NCBI GenBank assembly: GCA_017623055.1
Contig: JAGAPX010000010.1
Coordinates: 1-44,871, forward strand
DNA: 44,871 bases
Reading direction: 5' to 3'
DNA from: Phascolarctobacterium sp.
GTDB taxonomy: Bacteria; Bacillota; Negativicutes; Acidaminococcales; Acidaminococcaceae
The translations under genes and the position numbers were made by a program. The notes under the pieces were generated by a model. That model saw only the letters and a program-made list of their open reading frames with translations, did not search any database and was not told the DNA's origin. Shown piece after piece: positions 35,728 through 42,961 of this stretch. Every line of letters begins with the position of its first letter. The stretch's first letter is position 1.

Positions 35728-36582
35728 ATGTTTGTTGATGATGGATTTTCTGTTTTAGATACTTGTGGCATTATGGCGCAACGCTCTAGCAACACCCAAG
35801 AGGTGAAGGTGGAGAAGATTGCCATTGAAAAAATTGTGCCTAACCCTTACCAACCCCGTAAAACCTTTGATGATGAAGGTTTGGCAGATCTTTCTGCTTC
35901 CATTGCTCAATATGGGGTATTGCAACCGCTTCTTGTTGCTCCTGCAGAAAATGGGGATTATATGCTTATTGCAGGGGAACGTCGCTTGCGCGCTTCCAAA
36001 ATGGCAGAGCTGAAAGAAGTTCCTGTAATCATTAGCCAATACACTTCCCAACAAATTGCAGAGATTGCGCTCATTGAAAACCTGCAACGTGAGGACTTGC
36101 ATTATTTGGAAGAAGCAGAAGGCTATGAGCAATTGATGGAGCAATTCCATTTGACTCAGGAAGCAATGGCAACCAGAGTTGGCAAAAAGCAATCTACCAT
36201 TGCTAACAAGCTGCGTTTGTTGAAATTAAGCGCTAAAGTTCGTGAAGAACTGCGTAGTGCAGGCTTGACGGAACGCCATGCTCGCGCCCTTTTGAAAATT
36301 AAGGACGAGGCTCAACAGCTGGAAATTTTAGCGGTGGTTGTGAAGAACGCTTACAATGTGCGTCAAACTGAACATTACATTGAAAAGCTTTTGGAAGAAA
36401 AGCAGCCTGAAAAGAAAAAACGTATGCTTATCGTCAACGACGTGCGCGTTTACCTCAACAGCATTAAGCAAGTTGTCAATACCATTAAAACTGCGGGTAT
36501 TCCTTGCGAAATGGAACAGACTTTGGAAAATGACGAGGTTGTTATTCAACTGAGGATTAAAAACCAAAAGAAACAGAAATAA
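35728..36582 (+). CDS. noc: Nucleoid occlusion protein Noc-like (ParB family)
   Basis: About 284 residues, a ParB paralogue: N-terminal CTP-binding fold with GERRLRASK and ENLQREDL, a central HTH (TQEAMATRVGKKQSTIANKLRLLKL), and a C-terminal dimerisation domain. Position after rsmG and ahead of parA/parB is that of Bacillus noc. The Bacillus membrane-anchoring amphipathic N-terminus is not obvious. The ATG at 35728 has correct spacing from GGAGG; the ATG at 35722 directly abuts it. No consensus Noc-binding palindrome was seen, so it may also bind parS. Confidence 0.85.
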   Translation: MFVDDGFSVLDTCGIMAQRSSNTQEVKVEKIAIEKIVPNPYQPRKTFDDEGLADLSASIAQYGVLQPLLVAPAENGDYMLIAGERRLRASKMAELKEVPVIISQYTSQQIAEIALIENLQREDLHYLEEAEGYEQLMEQFHLTQEAMATRVGKKQSTIANKLRLLKLSAKVREELRSAGLTERHARALLKIKDEAQQLEILAVVVKNAYNVRQTEHYIEKLLEEKQPEKKKRMLIVNDVRVYLNSIKQVVNTIKTAGIPCEMEQTLENDEVVIQLRIKNQKKQK

Positions 36583-36587
36583 AAATT

Positions 36588-36621
36588 AACTCCGATGTTT
36601 TTAAAAAACATCGGAGTTTTT
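36588..36621 (+). terminator. Terminator of the mnmE-noc operon
   Basis: AACTCCGATGTTTTT (36588-36602) pairs with its complement up to 36617 and is followed by TTTTTG. Confidence 0.85.
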
Positions 36622-36640
36622 GTTTGAAGTGCAGAAAAAT

Positions 36641-36715
36641 TGAAAGTTTTATATAGTGAACTAACAAAAGTGTTCAAAAATGAAAAGTTTTTATAGTTGA
36701 CTATACAAAACTTTG
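36641..36715. repeat. Degenerate ~37-bp tandem repeat
   Basis: Two imperfect copies begin TGAAAGTTTTATATAG (36641) and TGAAAAGTTTTTATAG (36681), each followed by a TGAACTA/TGACTAT element and ACAAAA. They lie between the noc terminator and the palindromic parS. No function is assigned. Confidence 0.45.
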
Positions 36716-36734
36716 CGCTTTTAACGCAAAAGTC

Positions 36735-36774
36735 AAAAAGACAGAATGTTTCACGTGAAACATTCTGTCTTTTT
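36735..36774. other. parS site within a 40-bp perfect palindrome
   Basis: The 16-bp parS TGTTTCACGTGAAACA at 36747-36762 is extended symmetrically by AAAAAGACAGAA/TTCTGTCTTTTT, giving a perfect 40-bp palindrome. As RNA it would be a hairpin ending in a U-run, so it could double as a terminator. Confidence 0.92.
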
Positions 36775-36874
36775 CTTATGCATTGTAGTTAAGAAACCGG
36801 TGCTGGTATGGAAATATTGAAATAGAAGATTTGTGGTATAATCTAAGTATCAGTTACAAGAAGAGGAGATTATT

Positions 36875-37369
36875 ATGATAACTTTAATAGATGCTTGCGA
36901 AATAATTAAAATAGCTGAAGATAATAATCTTAAATTATATATTGATGGTGGTTGGGGAGTAGATGCTTTACTTGGCGAGGTAACAAGGAGTCATAATGAT
37001 ATTGATTTATTTTTAGAAAAAGTAGAGTACCATAAATTCATTGCTTTGATTAGGGATAAAGGGTTTTCTGAAAAGGTAATGGAGTATACTACGAACGATC
37101 ATACTGTATGGGTTGATAAAGCAGGTAGAATAATTGATTTACATTGTTTTGAAATAATAAATGATGTTCTAATAAGATATGATGGGGAAGTATATCCGTT
37201 GAAAATTTTCAGTGGTGTTGGAAAAATTGGGAACTACGATGTTGCGTGTATTGAACCAGTAAGCCAAGTAGTTTTTCATTTAGGTTATGAATTTGAAGAA
37301 AATGATAGACATGATGTTTTATTGATTTGTAAGAAGTTTGGCATACCTATACCTGAACAATATAAATAA
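36875..37369 (+). CDS. LinA/LnuA-like nucleotidyltransferase
   Basis: A 164-residue nucleotidyltransferase. The catalytic signature DGGWGVDALLG...HNDIDLFL (Asp30, Asp42, Asp44) matches lincosamide/aminoglycoside nucleotidyltransferases of the LinA/LnuA group in motif spacing and length. Whether it acts on an antibiotic cannot be told from sequence; many members are of unknown substrate. Base composition is visibly more AT-rich than the neighbouring housekeeping genes, suggesting transfer. A GAGGAG site precedes the ATG and a strong terminator follows. Confidence 0.75.
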   Translation: MITLIDACEIIKIAEDNNLKLYIDGGWGVDALLGEVTRSHNDIDLFLEKVEYHKFIALIRDKGFSEKVMEYTTNDHTVWVDKAGRIIDLHCFEIINDVLIRYDGEVYPLKIFSGVGKIGNYDVACIEPVSQVVFHLGYEFEENDRHDVLLICKKFGIPIPEQYK

Positions 37370-37463
37370 AAGCTGAAAATAACCACTTCACAATAAATAA
37401 ACATATTATAGGATATTTTATTTAAGAATGTTATATTAGGAATAATTGTGGTAATCAAGAACT

Positions 37464-37495
37464 AAAAGCGATGCTCAGACGAGCATCGCTTTTTC
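37464..37495 (+). terminator. Terminator after the nucleotidyltransferase gene
   Basis: AAAAGCGATGCTC (37464-37476) pairs perfectly with GAGCATCGCTTTT (37481-37493), loop AGAC, followed by T. Confidence 0.85.
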
Positions 37496-37506
37496 ATTTC
37501 ATCAAC

Positions 37507-37560
37507 TAATCCACATAATCAACAGCTTATTCACAACTTGTTGTGGAAGTGTTTGGATAA
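37507..37560. promoter_or_regulatory. Cluster of near-DnaA boxes
   Basis: TAATCCACA (37507-37515), TTATTCACA (37527-37535) and TTTGGATAA (37552-37560) each differ from the DnaA box by one base. They lie between two parS sites, 10 kb from the origin. This could be a DnaA-binding cluster; chance occurrence in AT-rich DNA is possible. Confidence 0.35.
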
Positions 37561-37595
37561 GACTACTATATAAAGGAAGAAAGTTGTTAATTGTT

Positions 37596-37661
37596 ATGTC
37601 TTTTGCTTTTTTATCTTGCACATTATCCTGCACACTATCTTGCACACTTGCCAGTGTGTAA
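37596..37661 (+). CDS. 21-residue ORF made of Leu-Ser-Cys-Thr repeats
   Basis: An ATG ORF of 21 codons whose middle is three tandem 12-bp units (37611-37646) encoding LSCT three times. The only two differences between units are synonymous in this frame. AAGGAAG lies 12 bp or more upstream, rather far. An inverted partial copy of the unit follows (37654-37670). It may be a peptide gene or simply a DNA repeat cluster; the coding call is tentative. Confidence 0.3.
   Translation: MSFAFLSCTLSCTLSCTLASV
37611..37646. repeat. Three tandem 12-bp repeats
   Basis: TTATCTTGCACA, TTATCCTGCACA and CTATCTTGCACA lie head to tail, followed by an inverted imperfect copy. Iteron-like spacing and closeness to near-DnaA boxes and parS sites make a protein-binding role possible. 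Confidence 0.75.
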
Positions 37662-37722
37662 GATGGATAATTTTTGAAATATTTTCTGATGCTAACAAAA
37701 AACTTGCCTCCCTGTCTTAATA

Positions 37723-37757
37723 GTCGAAAAGTCAGATTGTTTCACGTGAAACATTTT
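37723..37757. repeat. parS-containing direct repeat, copy 1
   Basis: GTCGAAAAGTCAGAT (37723-37737) directly precedes parS (37738-37753) and ATTT follows. The repeat supplies the last codons and stop of the convergent hydrolase gene. Copies 2 and 3, identical over this core, lie at 39108 and 39747 in the same orientation. Confidence 0.92.
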
Positions 37758-38733
37758 GAAAATTAATCTTGGTAGTTTTAGCTAAGGGGTAACTTATTAG
37801 CGCACTACCGTCTAAATTTTCCTGGTGCATATCAACGGCGGAGATTTGGCTGTTGTCGTAGGTGGTGTAGTAGTAAATGCCCTTATCGATATTACAGCAG
37901 GAGCTATAGACTGTAATTTCGTAAAGGTCTTTTTCCAGATGAACCATTCCTCGTGGCATTTCTACAGATTTTAAAATGTGGAAGAATTGGCTGACGCTTT
38001 CTTCTTCGGTATTGCCGGAAACGGAATTGAGTTTGACAAAGCTTGCTTTAACAAAGCGTGACATGGAGGAAGCATCTCCCGGTAAACCAAGCGCCCCCAT
38101 TCCGCGGGAATACGCTTTTAATTTAAGGTTAGCATTTTGACCACCAAAAGAGTTTTGCGGTTCTTCGCAGGTAAGCTGCATATAATTATTTAGATTTAGC
38201 AGATGATGTTCAAATGGGGGAGCGTTGGTCAGTACTCCGACAGGGTTATCATAAATTTTAATTCCGTCCTGCACTGCTTCAAGGGTAATGGAGCGTTTTT
38301 TATCCGCAATAATCCAGTGAAGAGGGGAGAGGGGAAGCTGGTCGCTAAAGTTTTCTTCCAATATATTAATACGTGTCAGCAGTTTTTCAACCTCCGCAAT
38401 TGTAGCGCATTGCCCCAAAAGCCAAGGGATAAGTTCAAAGGGAGTGATGTTATCCTTGCCAGCGCAGTAAGGTTTGTAACTTGCGTAATTAGGAAAGTTC
38501 AAGCCTGCCATGCTCAGACCTTTTTCGTTGGTGGCGTCGTAGTAAAGTGGGTAATCGTCCACCACGTAAGCCATACCAATTATGGCGAAGTGGTTTGCCA
38601 TTGTACCCATCTTTCTAAAATTGAAAACGAAGTTTCGTGGGGTAATGGTTATACTTTCTCCGTAGGAGCATTCTAAATCTAAGTTTCTGCCAAAATAATG
38701 GTCAATCGTTTTATAAGTAATTGTTGTGCACAT
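37732..38733 (-). CDS. Choloylglycine hydrolase family enzyme, probable bile salt hydrolase
   Basis: 333 residues, an Ntn hydrolase with nucleophile Cys2 exposed after Met removal, and with Arg16, Asp19, Asn79, Asn170 and Arg226 at the positions of the conserved active-site set. The GLNFPNYASYK and SRGMGALGLPGDASSMSRFVKA segments favour bile salt hydrolase over penicillin V acylase. No signal peptide, so cytoplasmic. It would deconjugate bile salts in a gut organism. Its last codons (NVSRETI, stop) are encoded by the parS repeat at 37723-37757, suggesting its 3' end was set by insertion or recombination at that repeat. Confidence 0.87.
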   Translation of the reverse strand: MCTTITYKTIDHYFGRNLDLECSYGESITITPRNFVFNFRKMGTMANHFAIIGMAYVVDDYPLYYDATNEKGLSMAGLNFPNYASYKPYCAGKDNITPFELIPWLLGQCATIAEVEKLLTRINILEENFSDQLPLSPLHWIIADKKRSITLEAVQDGIKIYDNPVGVLTNAPPFEHHLLNLNNYMQLTCEEPQNSFGGQNANLKLKAYSRGMGALGLPGDASSMSRFVKASFVKLNSVSGNTEEESVSQFFHILKSVEMPRGMVHLEKDLYEITVYSSCCNIDKGIYYYTTYDNSQISAVDMHQENLDGSALISYPLAKTTKINFQNVSRETI

Positions 38734-38956
38734 AATTAAGCCTCCGTGTAAATACTCTTCTCACATTGACTTTCATCATAATAGCTTTACTTCATTATAT
38801 ATTGTACGAAAGGTAAGGTTTGTGAATAGTGTGTTGCAATTGTTCTACAAAATTTTTAATGGAAGTGTGAATATCATTTGCGCAATTCTTTATGTCCAAA
38901 GAGAAAGGGAAGAAAGCTAAAAGATTTATATATAATTTAGGAAGAAAACTATCGAA

Positions 38957-39085
38957 ATAAAATTTGTTGTTCCAAAACAGCGATTAGCAAAACGTAGGGA
39001 CAACAAGTTCAAACTAAAGGGAGCGTTGAAATTTGCAGAGCAAATTTCGGGACGTTTTGCGTGCTGTGGGAACAACAAATTTTAT
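38957..39085. repeat. 129-bp inverted-repeat element
   Basis: ATAAAATTTGTTGTTCC (38957-38973) is perfectly mirrored at 39069-39085, with further pairing inside (ACAGC and GCAAAACGT on the left with ACGTTTTGC and GCTGT on the right), and an internal hairpin GAAATTTGC/GCAAATTTC near 39030-39048. It holds no credible ORF. It could be a miniature transposable element or the gene for a structured RNA. The remaining 38734-38956 shows nothing I can assign beyond the hydrolase promoter region. Confidence 0.65.
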
Positions 39086-39107
39086 AAACCAGCATCACAC
39101 CTTAATT

Positions 39108-39142
39108 GTCGAAAAGTCAGATTGTTTCACGTGAAACATTTT
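39108..39142. repeat. parS-containing direct repeat, copy 2
   Basis: GTCGAAAAGTCAGAT (39108-39122) followed by parS (39123-39138) and TTTT. It lies about 100 bp upstream of the nuclease gene. Confidence 0.92.
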
Positions 39143-39241
39143 TAAATTTTGAAGCATTTTTGAGTGCCGTGAAATAAGTGATTTTCATCAAGTATGTTAT
39201 AATCTAACTAAAAGAACATTGAAGAATCTTGGAGAACCAAA

Positions 39242-39745
39242 ATGAAACTCATAAAGCTTGTAATTTTAATACTCGCCATCGTCATAAATATTGCTGGTTG
39301 CAAAAACATAGAGGTAAACGAGCCCGTCGCTACCGTTGTAGGCAAGGTGGTGAAAGTAGTAGATGGGGACACCTTACACGTTTACAACAGCAAGGGAACC
39401 TACAAAATTCGTTTGTCCGGAATTGATGCACCGGAACGTGGGCAAGCTTACGGAAAACGCGCCAAAGAGCATTTGCAGAAATTGGTTGGTGGCAAGCAGG
39501 TCATTGCCATTGTGGAGAGCAAGGATAGATACGGTCGTTACGTTGCCAGCGTGAAATGTCAAAGTAGGGACGTGTGCGCAGAAATGCTACAGGCTGGTTA
39601 CGCATGGCACTATAAACAATACGATAACAACAAATATTACGCAGAATTGCAGCGTGAAGCAAGACGCGCCAAACGAGGCTTGTGGGTTGAGAAAAAACCG
39701 CAAGCTCCGTGGGACTATCGCAAAGAACAAAGGGCAGGACTGTAA
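39242..39745 (+). CDS. Staphylococcal-nuclease-like lipoprotein
   Basis: A 167-residue thermonuclease-family (SNase) protein. A lipoprotein signal peptide ends at Cys20 (NIAGC), placing it on the membrane exterior. Catalytic features are visible: VVDGDTLHV, IRLSGIDAPER (Arg, Asp, Glu of the active site) and DRYGRYVASV (second Arg), then a typical AGYAWHYKQY...EARRAKRGLW C-terminus. It would degrade extracellular DNA or RNA. The gene is bracketed by parS repeats 2 and 3, the latter starting 2 bp after the stop codon. Confidence 0.88.
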   Translation: MKLIKLVILILAIVINIAGCKNIEVNEPVATVVGKVVKVVDGDTLHVYNSKGTYKIRLSGIDAPERGQAYGKRAKEHLQKLVGGKQVIAIVESKDRYGRYVASVKCQSRDVCAEMLQAGYAWHYKQYDNNKYYAELQREARRAKRGLWVEKKPQAPWDYRKEQRAGL

Positions 39746-39746
39746 T

Positions 39747-39781
39747 GTCGAAAAGTCAGATTGTTTCACGTGAAACATTTT
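39747..39781. repeat. parS-containing direct repeat, copy 3
   Basis: GTCGAAAAGTCAGAT (39747-39761) followed by parS (39762-39777). It lies just after the nuclease stop and 160 bp upstream of parA. A small hairpin GCTTCC/GGAAGC (39856-39878) lies between it and parA. Confidence 0.92.
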
Positions 39782-39936
39782 TGCTTTTTCGGGTAAATTT
39801 TAGTATTAGAAAAAGGTAAGATGTGTTAAAATAAAACCATTGAAAAACGGAAAAAGCTTCCTTAATTTAGCAGGAAGCAGTGATTTTACAGATATTAGAT
39901 TGATTTGAGAAAGACTAATAGAATGAGGTGAATTTT

Positions 39937-40698
39937 GTGGTAAAAGTAATTGCTGTTGCAAACCAAAAGGGCGGTGTAGGCAAAACTACTACAGCAGTAA
40001 ACTTGGCTGCCTGCTTGGCGAAAGAGGGACGTAAGGTTCTTTTGATTGATAGTGACCCCCAAGGTAATGCTACTAGCGGTTTGGGTTTTGATAAACGCGA
40101 CGTAAAAAAATGTATTTACGACGCATTGATTAACGAAGTTCCCATGGCAGATACCTTGAAGCACACTGCTTACGAAAATCTGGACGTTATTCCTGCTACC
40201 ATTCAACTGGCGGGTGCGGAAATCGAGCTGGTTTCCTTGATGAACCGCGAAGGCAGATTGAAAAATGCTTTGGAACGTATTAAACATGATTATGATTATG
40301 TAATTATTGACTGTCCGCCGTCTTTGGGACTTTTAACCATTAACGCGTTGACTGCGGCAAGCAGCGTAATGATTCCGGTACAATGCGAGTTCTACGCATT
40401 GGAAGGTATTACCATGCTGATGAACACCATTCAACTGGTGCAACGCAATTTGAACCCTGCCCTGAAATTGGAAGGCGTTGTTATGACTATGTTCGACAGC
40501 CGTACCAATTTGGCGCAAGACGTAGTGGAAGAAGTTAAAAAATACTTTAAAACAAAAATGTATAAGACCATCGTACCCCGCAACGTGCGTTTGAGCGAAG
40601 CTCCCAGCCACGGTATGCCTGTTATCGATTACGATAGCAAGTCCAAGGGTGCGCAGGTTTACATGGAGCTGGCACAAGAGGTGATTGACGATGAGTAA
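39937..40698 (+). CDS. parA: Chromosome-partitioning ATPase ParA/Soj
   Basis: About 253 residues. The deviant Walker A KGGVGKTT with signature Lys11 and Lys16, Walker A' DSDPQGN and Walker B YVIIDCPPSLG identify a Soj-type ParA. It binds DNA nonspecifically and, with ParB-parS, helps segregate origins and regulate DnaA. The GTG at 39937 is preferred (GAGGTG 6 bp upstream) over the GTG at 39928. Its end overlaps parB. Confidence 0.96.
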   Translation: MVKVIAVANQKGGVGKTTTAVNLAACLAKEGRKVLLIDSDPQGNATSGLGFDKRDVKKCIYDALINEVPMADTLKHTAYENLDVIPATIQLAGAEIELVSLMNREGRLKNALERIKHDYDYVIIDCPPSLGLLTINALTAASSVMIPVQCEFYALEGITMLMNTIQLVQRNLNPALKLEGVVMTMFDSRTNLAQDVVEEVKKYFKTKMYKTIVPRNVRLSEAPSHGMPVIDYDSKSKGAQVYMELAQEVIDDE

Positions 40699-41686
40699 GA
40701 AGGCAGGCTTAGGTAAGGGCTTAGGCGCAATTTTTGGCGAGAACCCCACTCCCGTAATGGAAAAACCGGAAGTTAAGGAAGTTGTGGAAGGCACTCCCCA
40801 AGAAGTTGCTGTAAAAGACATCGTTGCTAACCCTTACCAACCCCGTAAAACTTTTGATGAAGAAAAGCTGCAAGAATTGGCAGCTTCCATTAAAGAATAT
40901 GGCGTGGTACAACCCCTGGTAGTACGCAAAAAAGGTAAGCGCTACGAGCTTGTTGCCGGTGAGCGCCGCTTGCGTGCTTCTAAATTGGCGGGCTTGAAGA
41001 AAGTTCCCGTGGTTTTGAAGGAATATGACGAAGCTGAGATGATGGAAATCGCTCTTATCGAAAATATTCAACGCCACGATTTGAACGCTATCGAAGAAGC
41101 CCAAGGTATTAAACGCTTGATGGACGAATGCAAGCTGACCCAAGAGCAGGTTGCTGTAAAAGTTGGCAGAAGCCGTACTGCTGTTGCTAACATTCTGCGT
41201 TTGCTGAACTTGGCGCAAGAGGTACAGGATTTGATTAGCCAAAATCTTCTCTCCATGGGGCAGGCAAAGCAAATTTCTACCCTGCGTAGTGAGGAGGAAC
41301 AAATCCTCGTAGCTAAAAATGCGGTGGAACAAGGTTGGACTGCTCGCACTACGGAAGAAGTTGTCCGCGAAATTCTTGATGGCAAAAAAGTTAAGGTAGT
41401 ACGCGAAACCGTAAAGACTATTTTTGACAAGGAAGATAAGGCTGAGAAAAAAGAACCTAAGGTAAAGGTTAAGGCTGACGTTTTCCATAAGGATTTTGAA
41501 AGCAAGCTGGTTGAGCTTTTGGGAACCAAGGTTAAGGTTAATCCTAAAGGTAATGGCAAAAAGGGTGGTACCATAGAAATTGAGTACTATTCTGCGGAAG
41601 ATTTAGAAAGAATTTACGAAGCACTGCAGCCCAAAGTAGAAATTAAACCGGTGGAGGTACAAGCTCCCCGCAAGCTGCACGTGTGA
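40691..41686 (+). CDS. parB: Chromosome-partitioning protein ParB/Spo0J
   Basis: About 331 residues: Lys/Gly-rich ParA-stimulating N-terminus (KKAGLGKGLGAIFGE), CTP-binding fold with GERRLRASK and ENIQRHDL, central HTH (TQEQVAVKVGRSRTAVANILRLLNL), and a C-terminal dimerisation domain. The ATG overlaps the parA stop. The five parS palindromes in this window are its expected targets. It is closely similar in the core to the Noc-like paralogue encoded 4 kb upstream. Confidence 0.96.
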   Translation: MSKKAGLGKGLGAIFGENPTPVMEKPEVKEVVEGTPQEVAVKDIVANPYQPRKTFDEEKLQELAASIKEYGVVQPLVVRKKGKRYELVAGERRLRASKLAGLKKVPVVLKEYDEAEMMEIALIENIQRHDLNAIEEAQGIKRLMDECKLTQEQVAVKVGRSRTAVANILRLLNLAQEVQDLISQNLLSMGQAKQISTLRSEEEQILVAKNAVEQGWTARTTEEVVREILDGKKVKVVRETVKTIFDKEDKAEKKEPKVKVKADVFHKDFESKLVELLGTKVKVNPKGNGKKGGTIEIEYYSAEDLERIYEALQPKVEIKPVEVQAPRKLHV

Positions 41687-41709
41687 TTTTAAAATGAGGG
41701 GGCAAAATA

Positions 41710-42402
41710 ATGCCTGGACTTGGAACAATAATGAATTGTGCCGCCATCGTCGTAGGCTCGCTGATTGGCGTAGTACTTAAGCGCGGCTTGCCTGAAAAAT
41801 GGCAACAGACCATGATGAGTGGCATTGCTTTGTGCATTGTGGTCATTGGCTTGCAAATGGCGATGAAGACCAATAATATTATCATCACCATAATTAGCTT
41901 AGTGATTGGCGCTATGCTTGGCGAGGGCATTGACATTGAACAGAAGATGAACCGTTTAGGCGATTGGGTGGGCGGAAAGGTTGCTAAAGGCGACGCTTCC
42001 GTAGCGGCGAAGATTGCCGAAGGTTTTGTTAACGCTTCTATTTTGTTCTGCACTGGAGCAATGGCGATAGTTGGCAGTATTCAGGACGGTATCTTGGCGG
42101 ATCATACCACGCTTTTCGCCAAAGGCACTCTGGACGGAATTATTTCTCTGATTTTGGCAGCTAATGTTGGTATTGGCGTAATGCTGAGCGCTATTAGCGT
42201 AGGCATTTACCAAGGAAGTATTACCGCATTGGCGGGCGTAGTGGAGCCTTACGTAACTCCGCAGATTTTGGCAGAGGTTACTGCTTCCGGCGGGGTAATG
42301 ATTATGGCGATTGGCACCAATATGCTGAACGTAACTAAGATTAGAATTGCCAACCTGCTTCCGGGAATGATTCCTGCGGCAATTTTAGCAATGTATTTCT
42401 AA
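41710..42402 (+). CDS. DUF554 family membrane protein
   Basis: A 230-residue polytopic membrane protein of the DUF554 (YdfK-like) family: about six hydrophobic helices, GTIMNCAAIVVGSLIGV at the N-terminus, and conserved GEGIDIEQKMNRLG and GAMAIVGSIQDG segments. Proposed as a transporter; substrate unknown. A GAGGGGG site precedes the ATG. It lies 23 bp after parB in the same direction and is probably cotranscribed. Confidence 0.9.
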   Translation: MPGLGTIMNCAAIVVGSLIGVVLKRGLPEKWQQTMMSGIALCIVVIGLQMAMKTNNIIITIISLVIGAMLGEGIDIEQKMNRLGDWVGGKVAKGDASVAAKIAEGFVNASILFCTGAMAIVGSIQDGILADHTTLFAKGTLDGIISLILAANVGIGVMLSAISVGIYQGSITALAGVVEPYVTPQILAEVTASGGVMIMAIGTNMLNVTKIRIANLLPGMIPAAILAMYF

Positions 42403-42421
42403 AATAAAGAGGGTATATATA

Positions 42422-42901
42422 ATGGAACAAATTAATGCAATAATTACTGCTAACTTAGGTGCCGTAGTGATTGGCTTGGCAGTTTTGGTACTGCTGCTTT
42501 TGATAATGCTTATTTGCGTGAAAAACAAGCTAAGCGCATTGCAAAAGAAGTACGATTTCTTTACCCAAGGTGAAAGCACGGATATTGATACCCTGCTGAC
42601 CAATACTTTGGTGGAGCTGCGCAAGGCTAAGGAAGATTTAGCAGAGTTGACGGAAAAACACAGAGCTTTGCGTGAACAGGTAAAGGGTTGCCTGCAAACT
42701 GTGAAGCTGGAACGCTACGACGCTTTTGATGCCATGGGCGGGAAGATGAGCTATTCCCTACTTTTGGCAGATGAAAATAAAAACGGCGTCATCCTCACCA
42801 GTATGTACGGTAGGGAAGAGAGCCGTTCTTATGCTAAAGATTTGAAAGCTGGTAAATCTGAATACACCCTTGCTGAAGAAGAAAAAGCACTGTTAAAGTA
42901 A
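42422..42901 (+). CDS. DUF4446 family protein
   Basis: A 159-residue protein with one N-terminal membrane helix (about 13-32), a coiled-coil middle (LVELRKAKEDLAELTEKHRALREQ) and a conserved C-terminal RYDAFDAMGGKMSYSLLLAD domain, the DUF4446 pattern. Family members commonly follow parB in Firmicutes; function is unknown. A strong terminator follows. Confidence 0.9.
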   Translation: MEQINAIITANLGAVVIGLAVLVLLLLIMLICVKNKLSALQKKYDFFTQGESTDIDTLLTNTLVELRKAKEDLAELTEKHRALREQVKGCLQTVKLERYDAFDAMGGKMSYSLLLADENKNGVILTSMYGREESRSYAKDLKAGKSEYTLAEEEKALLK

Positions 42902-42923
42902 CATATATTAATGAAGAAAAGTA

Positions 42924-42959
42924 AAAGGCTATGCGATTTTTCGCATAGCCTTTAGTTTT
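42924..42959. terminator. Terminator after the parAB operon
   Basis: AAAGGCTATGCGA (42924-42936) pairs perfectly with TCGCATAGCCTTT (42941-42953), followed by AGTTTTT. It may also serve the convergent membrane-protein gene. Confidence 0.88.
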
Positions 42960-42961
42960 TA

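Noticed and set aside
36583-36874. Noc-binding sites near the noc gene
   Set aside because: No palindrome resembling the Bacillus Noc-binding consensus (TTTCCCGGGAAA-like) was found here or elsewhere; only parS sites occur.
37611-37646. CRISPR array
   Set aside because: The 12-bp units are directly adjacent with no spacers, and no cas genes are present.
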